Part shown: in pieces, positions 1 through 11,919 of the stretch
How the letters are laid out: every line of letters begins with the position of its first letter
How positions within the stretch are numbered: position 1 is the stretch's first letter
Origin: Aselliscus stoliczkanus
Lineage: Eukaryota > Chordata > Mammalia > Chiroptera > Hipposideridae
Assembly: GCA_033961575.1 (NCBI GenBank)
Contig: CM066732.1
Location: forward strand, 83,817,687-83,881,686
Direction: 5' to 3'
DNA: 64,000 nt
Notes under the pieces: model-generated
Seen by the model: only the letters and a program-made list of their open reading frames with translations
What the model was told of the DNA's origin: nothing
The model's database searches: none
Translations under genes and position numbers: made by a program

Positions 1-55
1 GGCATTTTTTTTGGCGGGGGGAGGGGGATTTTATTTTTCCCAATGCTCAGAAAGA

Positions 56-219
56 ACATCACACATTTTTTTTAAAGCAGTAAAATAAGTAGTTTATTAG
101 AAAAGATAATACATTTAGAAGTAAAAGTAGGCCTGAGTATTAGAGGATGGCTCAAGGGCCCATTACTAGAAGTTACATTACAAAGAGTGTGGAGTGGGCC
201 ACGACATCACACATTTTTT
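56..219 (-). mobile_element. Retroposed ERV LTR 3' fragment with 16-bp target-site duplication
   Basis: An exact 16-bp direct repeat (acatcacacatttttt) occurs at 56-71 and 204-219. The enclosed segment, read on the minus strand, matches part of the LTR at 5745-6330: it shares CTCAAGGGCCCATTA (plus sense) and an AATAAA with similar flanks. It stops about 18 nt after AATAAA, where a polyadenylated transcript would end, and runs into an A-run. The duplication begins TT/AAAAAA on the minus strand, as expected for L1 endonuclease. I infer an LTR-terminated RNA copied in by L1. The A-run is shared with the duplication, so the true tail length is ambiguous. Confidence 0.6.
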
Positions 220-734
220 AATTGAAGATATTAACAGGTTTTCTGTAACTAGACATAAGAAAGGAGAATGCATATGTGTGTGAGAGGGAATGGAGGAGTC
301 TGGGGAGGTGGTAAAAGAGGAAGATAGGAAAGAGTGGCACATGACTTGGGTTCAGGGAGAAGTATAAGAGGGCAGGCTGAGGGAAAGAAAACGAAGGCTT
401 TTTTTCTTTTTTTCTTTTTTTTTTTGGCTACTTCTTTGTCTATTTTACCAGCTGTGCTTAAATTGACTTGGTGTTTGGAAGAATATAATTCATCCCAGAA
501 GGTTTTCTAAAGGGCAAAACAATACCTTTGTTTATGTTAAATGTGGTAGAGATAGATAAATGTTCTAATTTATATTTATAATTGACTCTTTACACTGGCA
601 AATTTTAATTCCAGGAGCATGGGGTGACCATTTCTGCAGTGTGGGTATTCCAGCAGGCTTTGCCTTAACTCAGAAGAGGGATCAGGAGGGGGCCATGGCA
701 GAGTCTCAGGATGGGAGACTAGCACTGTAGAATA
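220..734. other. Unassigned sequence
   Basis: There is no convincing gene or repeat family. It holds a purine-rich stretch at about 255-395 and a T-rich tract at 398-425. Confidence 0.5.
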
Positions 735-935
735 ATAATAAAAGCATTGAGTGTTTACTCCATGCCAATTGCTATTCTATCTAAACGCTTTACATAAAAT
801 GATTATCTTAACTCCTCACAACAAACGAAAAAGGGGTTAATACTATTCCTATCTTACAGAGGAGGCAATTGTGACAGAGATATTAAGTAACTTATCCAAG
901 GTCACAGAATGGTACCAGAATTTTAACTCAAATCA
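735..935 (-). repeat. MIR SINE (ancient tRNA-derived)
   Basis: The plus strand reads as reversed MIR: TTTACTCCATGCCAATTG, then CGCTTTACATAAAATGATTA, TCTTACAGAGGAGGCAA and TAAGTAACTTATCCAAGGTC. This is the usual MIR core and 3' part in antisense. Divergence is typical of MIR. Confidence 0.85.
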
Positions 936-1069
936 TTTTGGTTCCAGAAGCTGTCGTCTCAACTGAGCAATCAATATGTAAAACACAAAAACAAAAACTA
1001 ACATTTTACATGCTTAGGTATAATTCTATTAGTTATACTGATTCCAGCAACATAATAGAACTAGAACCT

Positions 1070-1790
1070 CTTGTGTGGTTTTTCACTGACCTGCAAGATA
1101 AACTCCTAATTCTTTAGCAGGCACACCACACTCTGCATGTTGAAGGTCTTTCAAGGTCTAGCCACACCCTCCACTATTGGCTTCAGCTTCAGTCACTCTT
1201 CACAACTGAGCTTCTAATCAAACCATTTTAAACTCCTTGCTGTTGCCATTTTCCCTATATGCCTCCTCATCTTCTGCAAATACTCATTCCTTGCCTATAA
1301 TTCCCACATCCCTCACTTTCTCTCTTCCCTATTCAGCTGACAGATTTGTCTTTCAAAATTTAGCTCAGACTTCGTCTCCTCCGAGAAGCCATCTCTGAGT
1401 TCTCCAAGCAGGTTCAATAACTCCTTCCTCTGCGATCCCACGACACCTGTATACTCATGCTTTGGAGCACTTAACCACATTGCCTCATTATTCCTCTGCA
1501 TGTTTTACTCTGTCATTAGAATATAAAAATTCAAGACAAATACAATACCTTATTCATGCTTATATATCTGGTGTCTTTAAAAACACTTATGAGAGGTATT
1601 CAATAATTATTCATGAAGGAATGTTAAATGAGCCTTACCCTCAGGCTCCTTTCCACCCATCAGATCTCAACCTGAATGTCAATTGTTTAAAGAGTATTTT
1701 TTTCTGACCATTCCCTCCATTTACCCTCTGAAGTAAATTAAAGAGTAAGTTAAATTAAATTACTTGCCATTCCTGCACTAAGAAGCCTTT
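1070..1790 (+). repeat. LINE L2 3' fragment
   Basis: It has the recognisable L2 3' order: a CAAGGTCTAGCCACACCCTC-like block, CTTCGTCTCCTCCGAGAAGC, then a weak ATATAAAAATTCAAGAC block matching the 'TGTAAGCTCC' end. The last 150 bp look like a further degraded L2 piece. Short frames here on either strand are not genes. Confidence 0.75.
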
Positions 1791-1809
1791 CCCTTGAACC
1801 TGAGCATAT

Positions 1810-2170
1810 TTGAGGTTCCTTAGCCAATATAACAGCATCAATGATGCTTTTCTAGTATCAGGCTCAGGCTACCAGAAACTGACAGCTGCTTCTTCCTGTC
1901 TCTTGGAACATGTGCTCATAGGTTCCAGCTGCCATGTTGTGAGGCAGCCAAAGCAGTACCATGATGAGGCACACATGGAGAAGAACAGCCAACGGCCAGT
2001 ACTAACTTGCAATGCATGTGACTGGAGTCATCTCTCAGCTGACACCCTCTAGCTGACATCCCTTATAGGGATGAACTGTCTCAGATAAGCACTGACCAGG
2101 AAAATAAATGATTATTGTTGTTTTAACCCAGTAAATGTGGGCTGGTTTTTTGTGCAGCAATGGAAAATGG
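1810..2170 (+). mobile_element. Degraded MaLR/MLT-like LTR
   Basis: The 3' end (AAATAAATGATTATTGTTG, then TTTTAACCCAGTAAATGTGG and a GGTTTTTTGTGCAGCAATGG block) matches the polyadenylation and terminal region of MLT-type mammalian LTRs. The upstream GC-richer part fits the U3. I cannot name the subfamily. Confidence 0.6.
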
Positions 2171-3900
2171 GACATCATCTAACACATCATCCTGTTTATG
2201 TTCCTTTGCATAGTATGTCTCATAGTTCCTTTGCATAGTATAAACCTGCAAGGGTTATATTTATCATCTCTTTCCTCCAGTTGCCTCCCTGCATTAAATG
2301 TGAACGCCATGTCTGTTTATCCACTTCTACAAGTGGTACGTGGTGTAGAAGTAATGCTTAATAAATACCTGTATTGAATTACTAAAATCTCCATAGAACT
2401 TTTTAGGGGGTTGCCTCTAGATGAAACCAATGACCTTTGGATAATTCGATGAAGTAATCTGTCTTACGTGGAAAATTATGGTATATTTTCTGTCTAAGAT
2501 AACTGAATTTCAGGTTTCATGTTATAGGAAATGGTAGTTATGATACTAGATTTACTATCTTTAGGGTAAAGTACACATCTCTTGTGCTACTAGATATTTC
2601 TTATTTTAAACCAGATATGCTCTAGTAAGGAGAGGATGGGAGACCAGAGGTGGTGATATCATGTTAGAAGAGAATGGCTGTGTTCATAGACAAAATAACT
2701 TACAAGAAAACCAGGAGGGTTTAGATCTCATTTTTTCTTAGGCAACCATTCTAGAGAATTTAGCGTTAACGTATAACTTCTCTGAAATAAGGTTTTTAAA
2801 AAAATGAATGACCTCAATAAGCTATGTTCTATTAAAAATCCTGTCATGTTTTAATTTAGTTTTAAATAACTACGCACAGTCCTTCAAAGTACAGATCATA
2901 AAACTTAAGAAAAACTCACTTTATGAGGTCATTTAAATAAAAGAACAAAAAGATGTAAAAGTTTTAATGGTATCTTTCCCAGTGACTGGGCCCTTTCCTA
3001 TAAAGATAAGAGGGGACTTTTTATCTTAGTGTACTCATTCCCAGCTCCATAGCAAAATGGGGCAATTTAAGTCCATGCAGGAAATAAAGCATCAAATGAT
3101 CAGCAAGAAGCTGAACTTTAAATTTACAAGTGCACTTTCAATTCCTATGGAAATTGCACATTTTTTGGAAATGTGCTTAGATTGTCATTGTCTAGTCAAA
3201 TACAGTGAAAATGCAAGTTGAAGGAGCATAATTAAGGTTAAGAAAAAAAATACAAGGAGAATGGCTGTCTTTCATGAAGCCTAATCAGCACCTTGGATGT
3301 ATCTACGGGCACAGAACGGTCAGACACATTCTCCTGAACCACTGGTTCTCAATTATCATCATCTATGTCTTGTTATGTAAGTCTAGGCACTATTTCAGTA
3401 CCTTTGCTTAGGTAATCTGGGGGCTTGTTTGAATAGAAATTTCCTTTGAGTGGGCTCCTTCAAATCCTATTTCCTAGTTCTATTTCTTTGATTTCATGCA
3501 GCTTGTCAAGTTATCAATAAAGTAAAAACACTTTTTTTTTTTTTCAGAGACAGAACTTTTGGCAATACAGGCAGTGAATTCTAATGTTAGGTTTAAAGAG
3601 GAATTTTAAAGATAACAAATATGCTGTTATATTTTCTCTGCATCCACAGAGCTAGGAATAATAGAAATGGTCTGATGAAAGAATTAGTTTTGCATACCTA
3701 AAACTCCAAATGTCAAGCCTCTCCTACAGAACATGTGAAATATAATTAAACTTGAATCCACAAGTATTTATTATTTATTGAACATCTACTGTGCTCAGGG
3801 CAATGTCATATGTTCTGCAAAGGACAAAGTGAAATGAACCTACAGTCTTGATGAGCAAGTAGCTTTCAGTGTATGCTAATAGCCCACCACTTAAGAAAAT
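2171..3900. other. Unassigned AT-rich sequence
   Basis: No gene is visible. A 16-bp word (gttcctttgcatagta) is repeated twice at about 2200-2240. A CTTAATAAATACCTGTATTG block at 2348-2370 resembles an L2/MIR terminus. A short T-run lies at 3532-3544. The rest appears to be single-copy. Confidence 0.5.
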
Positions 3901-3996
3901 AAGCATCTGGCTTGGGATGCCAGAGGCCCCGGGTTTGGATCCCACATATGAGGGCCAGTGACACTGCCCTCAAAAAAAAAAAAAAAAAAAAGCATC
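3901..3996 (+). mobile_element. tRNA-derived SINE, short form, 5'-truncated
   Basis: It starts within the tRNA-like head (CTGGCTTGGGATGCCAG), keeps the conserved CACATATGAGGGCCAGTGAC block and ends in about 19 A. The word aagcatc flanks it on both sides as a short target-site duplication. The A box is missing, so it should not be transcribed. Confidence 0.85.
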
Positions 3997-4789
3997 ATTT
4001 TATAAAAATGCATTCAAAGATTGCAAAAGTGTGCCCAGAAATGGATGGGGGAGGTACATTTAGATCTTCAAATTCTATTTCCCTGTGGTTTTCCTGTATT
4101 GGGATAAGTAGAAGTGGTCAGGTAGCCATCCATTGAGGACTATTAGGTATGGGTCCATGAAAATAAGCTCAAAGACTCAGAAATGAATTAATTTTATTCC
4201 TAATATTTTTTACTGGAATATGGCTAATGTCACATAATAGCCAAGAATTTTAATGGAAATTTAATAATGTAAAATGGTTACAAACTTCCAATATACTGTC
4301 TGCCTATGTTGCCTAGAAGACATGTGACTGGCTCACTTATTTTTTCACTTTCAGCTATTTCATGAATTTAAGAGGCAGGACATATCCCAGAGGAGGAGGA
4401 AATATTCAAAAGAAGGTATGTTGGATTTCAAAATTCATCTAGGCCATAAGGAGGACTGGAGAGAGGCTTCAATCCTATCTTCCTACCCCTCCCCACTATT
4501 TTTCTATTGCAGAAGTAAGTAACTGCCTATTTTATTTTATAAAACTGATTTGAAAGGTTTTTGCTTTCTTACCTATAGAATCAAGTTCACAAAATTAAAT
4601 TCCATGAGATTGGTAGGTTTGCAGTCATTGTGCTGTTTCATCTCCTGCTCCTAGAAAATCAGTCTGATTATTTCAGATACTCATTGACTGTAGTATACAA
4701 AATGCGTATGCATTTTTCACATTTGTTTCAAGGGCAAATTTCCTTACAGATATACCTCAGTAAAATCCTGTTTCAACTCATCACATTCT
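3997..4789. other. Unassigned sequence
   Basis: I see no recognisable gene or repeat in this AT-rich stretch. Frames here are short and show no domain. Confidence 0.4.
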
Positions 4790-5400
4790 AATCCAAACAT
4801 GTAGTGTTATTGGAGCTGAATGTAAGACTATGAAGGGTGAGATGATAAGAACAGCGCAGGCAATGCTAGGAAGTTTGGATGTTTTGTTTAGGTATTGGGA
4901 ACCCACTGAAGAATTTTAAGCAGGGGAATGGTATGATCATAATTTTAGTTAAAAAGGTAACAAGAAACAGGATGGAGAACAAATCAAGAGGAAACAAGAT
5001 TGGAGAACAAGACATCATTTGCAATAATCTCAGTAAAAAATGAAAGGAATCTGCACTGAGGTGTAGAAATAGAAATGAGACAAGAAATAAAGATGGGATA
5101 GGTTCAAGGGACATAATATACAAGTAGAATCCACAGGACTTGGTGAGTGACTTAAGTATGCAAGAAAAGAAGAGGGCATAGTTAGGATTCTCATGGCTTC
5201 TGGTTTTGGGAGTTGGGTAAAGATTGGTACCATCTACCAGAATAAAAGGGCAAAAATAAAGTAGCAGTTTGGAGGTGACAATGATGAGTTGGAGACTCTT
5301 GGACGCATCCTCCCAAAAAGATACTTGAAATAGCTGTTTGACATATCTAGGTCTGACAACCAGGAGAGAAAGGTTCGGTAGGTTTTTGTATTTATTTAAT
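4790..5400 (-). repeat. LINE L2 fragment (antisense)
   Basis: The plus strand contains GAATTTTAAGCAGGGGAATG followed by GTATGATCAT, which is the reverse of the L2 ORF2 segment ending in 'CTCAAAACCCTTC'. It also has antisense counterparts of the adjoining L2 3' coding part. The short minus-strand frames at 4866-5654 are decayed L2 sequence or chance. Confidence 0.65.
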
Positions 5401-5744
5401 TATACCCTCTTTGTTCCAAACTGATGCAGGGAACTGTTAACTGGTGTATACATAGGACTTGTAAATCATTGGTATATGGGTGGTAGTTGACAAGCACGCA
5501 GGTAGAATGAGAACAATAAAAGGTTGAGATTTAAACCATCATTTAAAGAAGGGTAGATAGAATAGAAATCTGCAGGGGATATTAAGGAAATAGAAGAACC
5601 AGGAAGGAAAGCTGTCCTAGAAGCCAGGCAAAGAAAATGTTTCAAGTATGACAACTATCAGTAGTATCACATGTGACATGAAAGTGAAATACGATTAACA
5701 CATGCACATGCACAATCACATTGTTGTATATGTGATAACGAATA

Positions 5745-6330
5745 AAACTGTTATCGGAGAGTGGGCCCATCTCTGTGCAAAGTCCAGGTCCTTGGCAACT
5801 CAAGCAAAGAATTGAATGAGATATCAAAGTAAAAAGTAGTTTATTAGAAGAGATAGTACATTTCAAAGAAGTAGAAGTACGCCCGAGCAGGAGAGAGAAT
5901 GGCTCAAGGGCCCATTATTAGAAATTACATTCCAAAGAGTTTGGAGTGAGCCATGCCCAAAAGCGAGGCTGAAAAGGCAGGGTGGGAAGGAAAGTGTTAG
6001 TAATAAGCCAATTTGTCATCCATCCTTCTTATTCTGGGGACAACTTTGGGTGGGAGAAAGTTAAGAAAGTTAAGATGGCAGCAGAGGGAGAGGTGGAGGA
6101 GGGAGAAGAAAGAAGTGTCATGGTCAAATATTTTTGCAAATATGCTCATCAAATTTCCTGGTGGTATTTACTAATGGCAAACCCTTATCTACGGTAGGCT
6201 GTAAGCAGCATGGTACCTGGCATGTCTAGGTTTGCTAATGGTAAGCCAGTCAGGAATTTATGGATTTATGAGGCATGTCTCTCTATAAAATATGATGCCA
6301 ATATGATGGAGCATAACATGGAAAAGTTTA
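5745..6330 (-). mobile_element. Endogenous retrovirus-type LTR (boundaries approximate)
   Basis: Read on the minus strand, an AATAAA (5842-5847) is followed by a TCTCATTCAATTCTTTGCTT block typical of a retroviral R-U5 region. GC-richer U3-like sequence lies upstream on that strand, at higher coordinates. The R-proximal part is shared with the retroposed fragment at 72-203. No gag, pol or env sequence could be recognised beside it. Class is uncertain (class I-like by U5 style). Confidence 0.55.
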
Positions 6331-6359
6331 ATGAACAAAACAGTCCTTTTATGTACATT

Positions 6360-6545
6360 AGAGGTCAACAAACTACAGGCCATGGGCCAAATTCTGCCAT
6401 GCCCATTCTCTTCCATATCATGTATGGCAGCTTTCATGCCACTACTACAGAATCGAGTAGTTGCTATAGTGACCATGTGGTGTGCAAAACTAAAATACTT
6501 ACTAGCTGACGTTTTTACAAAAAAAAGTTTGTGGATCCCTGGTAT
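6360..6545. mobile_element. hAT-type nonautonomous DNA transposon (MER-like)
   Basis: The left end GGTCAACAAACTACAGGCCA and the right end AAAAAGTTTGTGGATCCCTG are near-inverted termini of a common mammalian MER element. The interior has a GAGTAGTTGCTATAGTGACC block of the same family. It cannot encode a transposase. Confidence 0.7.
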
Positions 6546-8100
6546 AGATAATGCCCCATAAGCATCACTTAGAAAACTCATATTTTAAAGCCGAGTCATG
6601 GCTCATCTTAAAGTAGCAAGGAGGGATAAAAGCCAAAATGGTATCATTCCAGTAAACCAAAGGAAGACAGTATTTCTAGATGGAGGGAGCTTTGTTCGTT
6701 CAAGTTTCTTTTTATTAACGGTACTATAAATCAACCCTGCTATGATTTAATCTAGGTCAAAGTTCCCCTTAATTCTTCAATCAGAAAATAATGGGGATCT
6801 GGCAAATCAGGAGACCTTCTCTCTTGCCTCTTTATTGTTTCCTGACTTAAATGGACAAGTGGTGCTCGCCTTACTGAAGCAGAGTAGTACTGCAATATTT
6901 TAATATTGAACACTGTTTGGCATGCACTGCAGAGTCCCTCAAGGTCTCCTACACCTCGTTTGTAATGATTCATTCTCTAATTTCTTTGGTAGTTCAGCTC
7001 GTGATTCTTCAATGATGGTCTTCCAAATTCCTTTGAAAAGATACCTCAATGTTTAGAATAGATCGTAATAAAGTTTGAGAAACTCTAATTGAAAGAGGGT
7101 TAAGGGTCTAGGGCCCCTCCACTCCTTCCCTGTGGTCTCTCCCACAGTGGCCCCAGAACTGAGTTTCTTGGAATCCCTAGAGCTCAGTGGATCAGAGTGA
7201 AATATCACTGAAACAGATAATATTAAGGTATCTTTCAAGGCTAATTTATTATGACTTTTAAGTCTCATATCTTGGGCTAAAGGGATTCTTTTACCTACTT
7301 TATCAACTCTTCTCTATTCTTTGATAGAAATACATTTTACAGGTTCAAGTCTGCCAAATGTTTCATTATGTTGCAAAATGGGTGCCCTGGCTTTCCACCA
7401 TAGTTAAATCAGGAGGTTTCTCTTTCCTCCACTTTTTCATCTTTGTCCATAGAAGAGGAACCTTCTGCTAACATGTCTGCTCTTTACAGGCTCTATCCAT
7501 GGGGGAGTGACCAGTCTGACTGGTCAGGATATTCTCTGAATCCTATTTCATCAGCATTCATGGTCACCACTCCCACTTTAAAGCCAGTGGGACTTTGTTC
7601 TTTCACCTTCTGTGCCCAGGTACATACAGCCACTTCCTGTCCTCCTGAGTTTGCATGCCCAGATAGGGCCCAGGGTTTGCCTTCCATTATAGAAATCTGT
7701 GGTCCACATTATTGTATATTCCGATGTTAAGTGAACATGTAGATTCAAAATAATAATGACAAGGCCCCTGAATAATCTTAGCACTAAGGTTCCCAGGTCA
7801 ACAAAATTTAATAGAAGCATAGCATTTAGGGAGCTATTAGCCATTTGCCTGCTTATTAATAAAAACTTTGATGCACTAATGATCATGACTCTGGAAGGGA
7901 GGAGAGATAAAGTACCCTCAAATCTTACATCCTTACCAGCTTTTATGAACTACGTGACTTAAGGGAAGCAATGCCCCTAAAACCATTATGGTGGTAGGTA
8001 TCTGTGGGTACTGAAATGTAGTTAGTAGGTATGACTTGTGATAGCTAGATATCAAGCCATCTAAGGCTGGGTCTCTAGGTACTGAGCTAAAATAGGGCTT
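6546..8100. other. Unassigned sequence, possibly old ERV-internal or unique
   Basis: The stretch is moderately GC-balanced with frames of up to about 100 codons on both strands around 7440-7890. None shows a recognisable domain. A degraded ERV interior is possible because an LTR lies to the left, but I see no diagnostic motif. Confidence 0.35.
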
Positions 8101-8103
8101 AGC

Positions 8104-8138
8104 ACAAAACAAAACAAAACAAAACAAAACAAAACAAC
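8104..8138. repeat. (AAAAC)n microsatellite
   Basis: There are about seven AAAAC units in tandem, with no interruption until CAACAG. Confidence 0.9.
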
Positions 8139-8219
8139 AGTCATTCTAAGATAGGAGACCATGCTTATTTGCCAGTCACAAGCAAAGATCAAGGCTTGGT
8201 TCTTGGGCAGTGATTAAGA

Positions 8220-8366
8220 TTTCTTTCCTTGGTCCGGCCGAGTGGCACAGTGGTTAAGAGCTGGCTTGGGATGCCAGCGGCCCCGGTTCGGATCCCACAT
8301 ATGAGGGCCAGTGACACTGCCCTCAAAAAATCAAACAAACAAACAAAAAAAAACATCTCTTTCCTG
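8220..8366 (+). mobile_element. tRNA-derived SINE, short form, full 5' head
   Basis: This is a near-complete copy. The head starts at about 8231, the A box TGGCACAGTGG is at 8243-8253 and the B box GGTTCGGATCC at 8285-8295. These are followed by CACATATGAGGGCCAGTGAC and a CAAA-rich A tail. The words tctttcct / tctctttcct flank it as a likely target-site duplication. The intact boxes make it a reference copy for the family in this window. Confidence 0.9.
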
Positions 8367-8477
8367 GGAACAGGAAATCAGACTACAGATGAAGTTGCTC
8401 TTCTCTGAAATGCTCTGCAAGCAGATGCTTTTCATAAAGGAGATCCTTTTCATAAGACACAAGACCTAAAGCACTTC

Positions 8478-8626
8478 TCCCAACTCTGGGGCACATTAGA
8501 ATCACATAGGGAGTTTTTACAAATATATGTCTGATTCCTAAGTCCTACAACTAATTAATAACATCTGTAGTATTAAAAGTTCCCCAGGTGACTCTAATAT
8601 ACAGCCAGGTTTGGGAATCACTAGGC
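8478..8626. mobile_element. MER5A-like hAT-Charlie element
   Basis: GGGGCACATTAGAATCACAT near the left end is inverted-repeated as CCCCAGGTGACTCTAATATA near the right end. The right terminus CCAGGTTTGGGAATCACT matches the family end. This is a short nonautonomous DNA transposon. Confidence 0.75.
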
Positions 8627-8629
8627 AGT

Positions 8630-9180
8630 GTAAATACTACAGAAATATAGAAGATTTTTGTTGCATTGAATGTTGTAAGGCAGAAATATAACAAGCTTTG
8701 CTATTTGTTTTTGTTCTCACTCGTTATATAGTTCAGCCAGGGCTGAGGGACTGCCTGAAGGAAAGGTCTTTGGTTGTATCAGGAAAACAGGTAGAGGAAA
8801 TAGATTTTTGTGCTGATGCAGGGGTGAAGGTTTAAATTTAAAAAGCTGAGGAAAGGCAAGGTTTGGGAGAGTGGGGTTTGTAGGAAAAGTCTCATTTGGG
8901 TTTTGAAGAACTAGAAGTTATTTTGAAGGTTAAAATGCCACGGGAGAGGCTAACCAAGAGTTTTGGTAACCTTCATATTTATTTAGATTATCCTTATGAC
9001 TAGCATTTACTGTAGGTGTGCTAATGAGATAAAGAATATTCTGAAACCTTCTTACTTCCTCTCTTTGTTCACTTCACCCAGTTAATAGTATCACCAGGAA
9101 AACTCCATTTTTAAATTTCAGGTCCAGCCAAATTATTATAGCTAGGGTGGCTTAGTGGCTTCATAAAAATTGAATCAGGC
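8630..9180. other. Unassigned sequence
   Basis: No recognisable gene or repeat is visible. It is mixed-composition, probably unique DNA. Confidence 0.4.
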
Positions 9181-9189
9181 ACACATTGG

Positions 9190-10100
9190 AGCAAGCTCAT
9201 TATGGAAATAAGAACACACAGAGCCATTTTAAGGTTGATGCCCTATCCAGAATCTTGCCATTGCCTTATATGTGTGTGTCTATATGTGCTGGAATGTCCA
9301 GTATGTGGTTGTATAAAAATGCCTGATGGCAGCCCCTCCGCTTCTCCAATGGATATTTTTATTTATACTGCTTCCAGCTTTATCCTCGTTCCCCTGATTA
9401 GTTTGCATTTACATTTTCATAGCATCCAGCTGCTCGGCATTCATGATTTACATTCATCCAATGTAATTAAAGTATTTGTTGTGGGTTTATAAGCTTTTTA
9501 ATGGTCTATATTTCTGCATTTTGTGTGTCTCCTTTTCCAAATTTATTTTATTCATCAAGCTGTGTCCTAAAAAGCAGTCGAAACAATTACCTCTGAAGTA
9601 TGTTAGTATACAGCATGAATAACGCTCATGCTGGATTTAACACTACTCTCACTCAAATTACCAATTCAGTACTGAAAATAAATGTCTCTCTCTCCAGAAA
9701 TTAGAATCTAATTATGTACAATAAACCATGTTAAATAATATCAAGGGTCTAGCCTAAACCAACAAAGACACAAACATCCCCAGAGGAAGCTGGAATGTTC
9801 CTCCTCACATTCCTTGGCCTCCTTCAGGGCCAAGGTTATGTTGAGAGGTCTTGCATGCTGTTGAGAGCCTGTCCAGGTTTGAACACCAGGGAGTTCAAGT
9901 GCTCATTCAGAAAGAAGTAACCTGTTTCTCTCGCCTGCTACTCTGCACAACCAATTGGGTAAATGCTTTTATTTCAGTCCACGTAATTAATAGGTAATTA
10001 GCTGTGGCTCTGGGAAGTAACAGCAAAATGACAAACCATTTAGACGGTTACTACAAATGCCTATAGTTCAATGCAGCCAATACTTCCCTATGATTTCAGA
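9190..10100. promoter_or_regulatory. Candidate conserved noncoding element(s)
   Basis: This is one of the few long repeat-free stretches. It contains several homeodomain-type TAATTA/TAATTAG words (for example GTAATTAATAGGTAATTAGC at 9984-10003 and GTAATTAAAG at 9462-9471) and octamer-like TTTGCATTTA near 9402. It has no simple repeats or LINE signatures. The only frame is 9202-9492 and it has no recognisable domain. Conservation is inferred from appearance and was not measured. Confidence 0.3.
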
Positions 10101-11040
10101 AGCTGAAATAATCTCTAGGATTTAAATTCCCATTGACCTCAAAATCAACCCTAACTTGTAAGACTTTTTGTCATGAATGCCACCCCACATTTGCTTTCAT
10201 CTTAGGATAGTTGCCTATAAAACCCTAGAATCAGCTCAACCTTGTCTTCTCTGATTAATTCTTAGCCATCTCTCATCCTTTTTCCAAGCCTATATAAATT
10301 TCACCAATTTACCATCTTACTAGATATCAACATCTATTTCAAGTCACAGGTCAATACTAACATTATAAAGAAGTCCTGTGCAGTTATTACCAACAATTTA
10401 CCCTCAACCACTGAGTCATTACAGTTTTAACATATTGAAAGAATAATTTTACCCTTTTGTCTGTTTCTCTCTTTAGTATTTATCTGTGTGATTTTGACCA
10501 TGTCATCATCCCTGTTTGGTTGAAGGTAGAGGATAAGAAATTACTCTTTGTTTTAAAAAACAGCTTTGAATGATTGTCCAAAAAAAGAAAAAAAAAGTAG
10601 GTTTTGGTTAGGAGAAGAGGCAGGAGGAATTTGGTAATAACAAAGTGGAACTTCATCAGATTGATTTTGGTTTGAAAGAAATAGAAAATGTAAAAGGGGA
10701 TAATTATAAGTACCTTTGATATGCTAATTAGAATTTAATATTCATTGTCCATAATCTTTGGCATACTGGCTTTTAATTAAAATAAGTTAAAAATAGTTAT
10801 AAAGCATACACAGTGCTACATGTCAACGTAGACTTTTATTGAGTATCCTACTGAGATTCTGGTATAATTACCTTTTAGTTTTTATGACTATTCTATGATT
10901 TTAACTAAAATCCCACCACTGAACATTTATTTAGACCAAAACAGCTAAAAAATTACTCTCTTCTTAGGAAATATCTATCAGAACCTTTTTTAAAAGCTTA
11001 TTTTAAAATAATTCCAGACATATAGGCAAGTTGCAAGAAC
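10101..11040. other. Unassigned AT-rich sequence
   Basis: No gene or named repeat is visible. A short poly-A-rich patch lies at 10579-10597. Confidence 0.4.
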
Positions 11041-11041
11041 A

Positions 11042-11455
11042 GTATATTCATTTCCTACTGCTGTTGTAATAAATGACCACAAATTTAGTCTCACTGGGCT
11101 AAAATGAAGTTGTAGGTAGACTCCTGGAGTCTCTAAATGGAGTCCATTCCCCTGCCTTTTCCAGCTTCTAGAAGCCACCTGCATTAATTGGCTCATGGCT
11201 TCCTCCTACAGCTCCAAAGCGAGCTGGGCAACATCTTCAAATCTCTCTGCCCCCACTTTCTTGCCTCCCTCTTTTCACTTCTAAGGATGTCCATGATTAT
11301 ATTTAGCCTGCCTGGATAATTCAGGATAATCTTCCCATCACAAGACCCTTAATTTACATCTGCAAAGTCCCTTTTGCTATGTTAGTTAACATATTTTCAG
11401 GTTAGGATTAGGATATGGACATCTTTGGGGGGTAGGGGACATATTTCTGTAACCA
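11042..11455. mobile_element. ERVL/MaLR-type LTR fragment
   Basis: The order of blocks is that of a widespread mammalian LTR: CTGCTGTTGTAATAAATGAC, TCTCACTGGGCTAAAATGAA, CCTTTTCCAGCTTCTAGAAG, GGCTCATGGC, CACATTTGGGCC-like, TTACATCTGCAAAGTCCC and GGATATGGACATCTTTGGGG. The subfamily is not assigned. The minus-strand frame over its left part is not a gene. Confidence 0.65.
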
Positions 11456-11915
11456 CAAATAGTAGAATGAATTCTTATATATTCCTCATCTATAATCCCC
11501 AAATATTAACATTTTACCACATTTTCCCTATATATTTCTCTTCCCTCTATCTCTCTCACTTTATATATAAGAAATTATATATATATAATTTCTGAATCTT
11601 TTGAGAGTATGTTGCAAACATGATATGCTTTTATCCCTAAAGAATCAGTATGTATTTCCAAAAAGAAGCTCATTCTCTTACATAATCACCATAAAATATA
11701 TCCAAATCAGAAAATTAATATTGGTTAATTTAAAATTTTAAAAAATACTATTAAAATTTTAAAAAATACTATTAAAATTTAAAAAATACTACAGATGTTT
11801 TAGATTTTACCAGTTATCACAATAATGTCCTTTATCACAGAAAATCCCAGATTATATTCTGCATTTGCTATATATCATGTCTCTTTAGGCTCTTATAATC
11901 TGAACCAATTCCTCA
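11456..11915. other. AT-rich unassigned sequence with L1-like traces
   Basis: A TATCAGAAATT-type AT-rich patch and a near-duplicated TTAAAATTTTAAAAAATACT word at about 11731-11790 (three tandem degenerate copies) are present. Composition resembles a decayed L1 3' region, but this is not firm. Confidence 0.35.
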
Positions 11916-11919
11916 TTCT

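Noticed and set aside
8231..8310. Possible tRNA gene (A and B boxes present)
   Set aside because: The cloverleaf is not maintained, and it continues into the SINE body and A tail. It is a tRNA-derived SINE head, as are the other copies.
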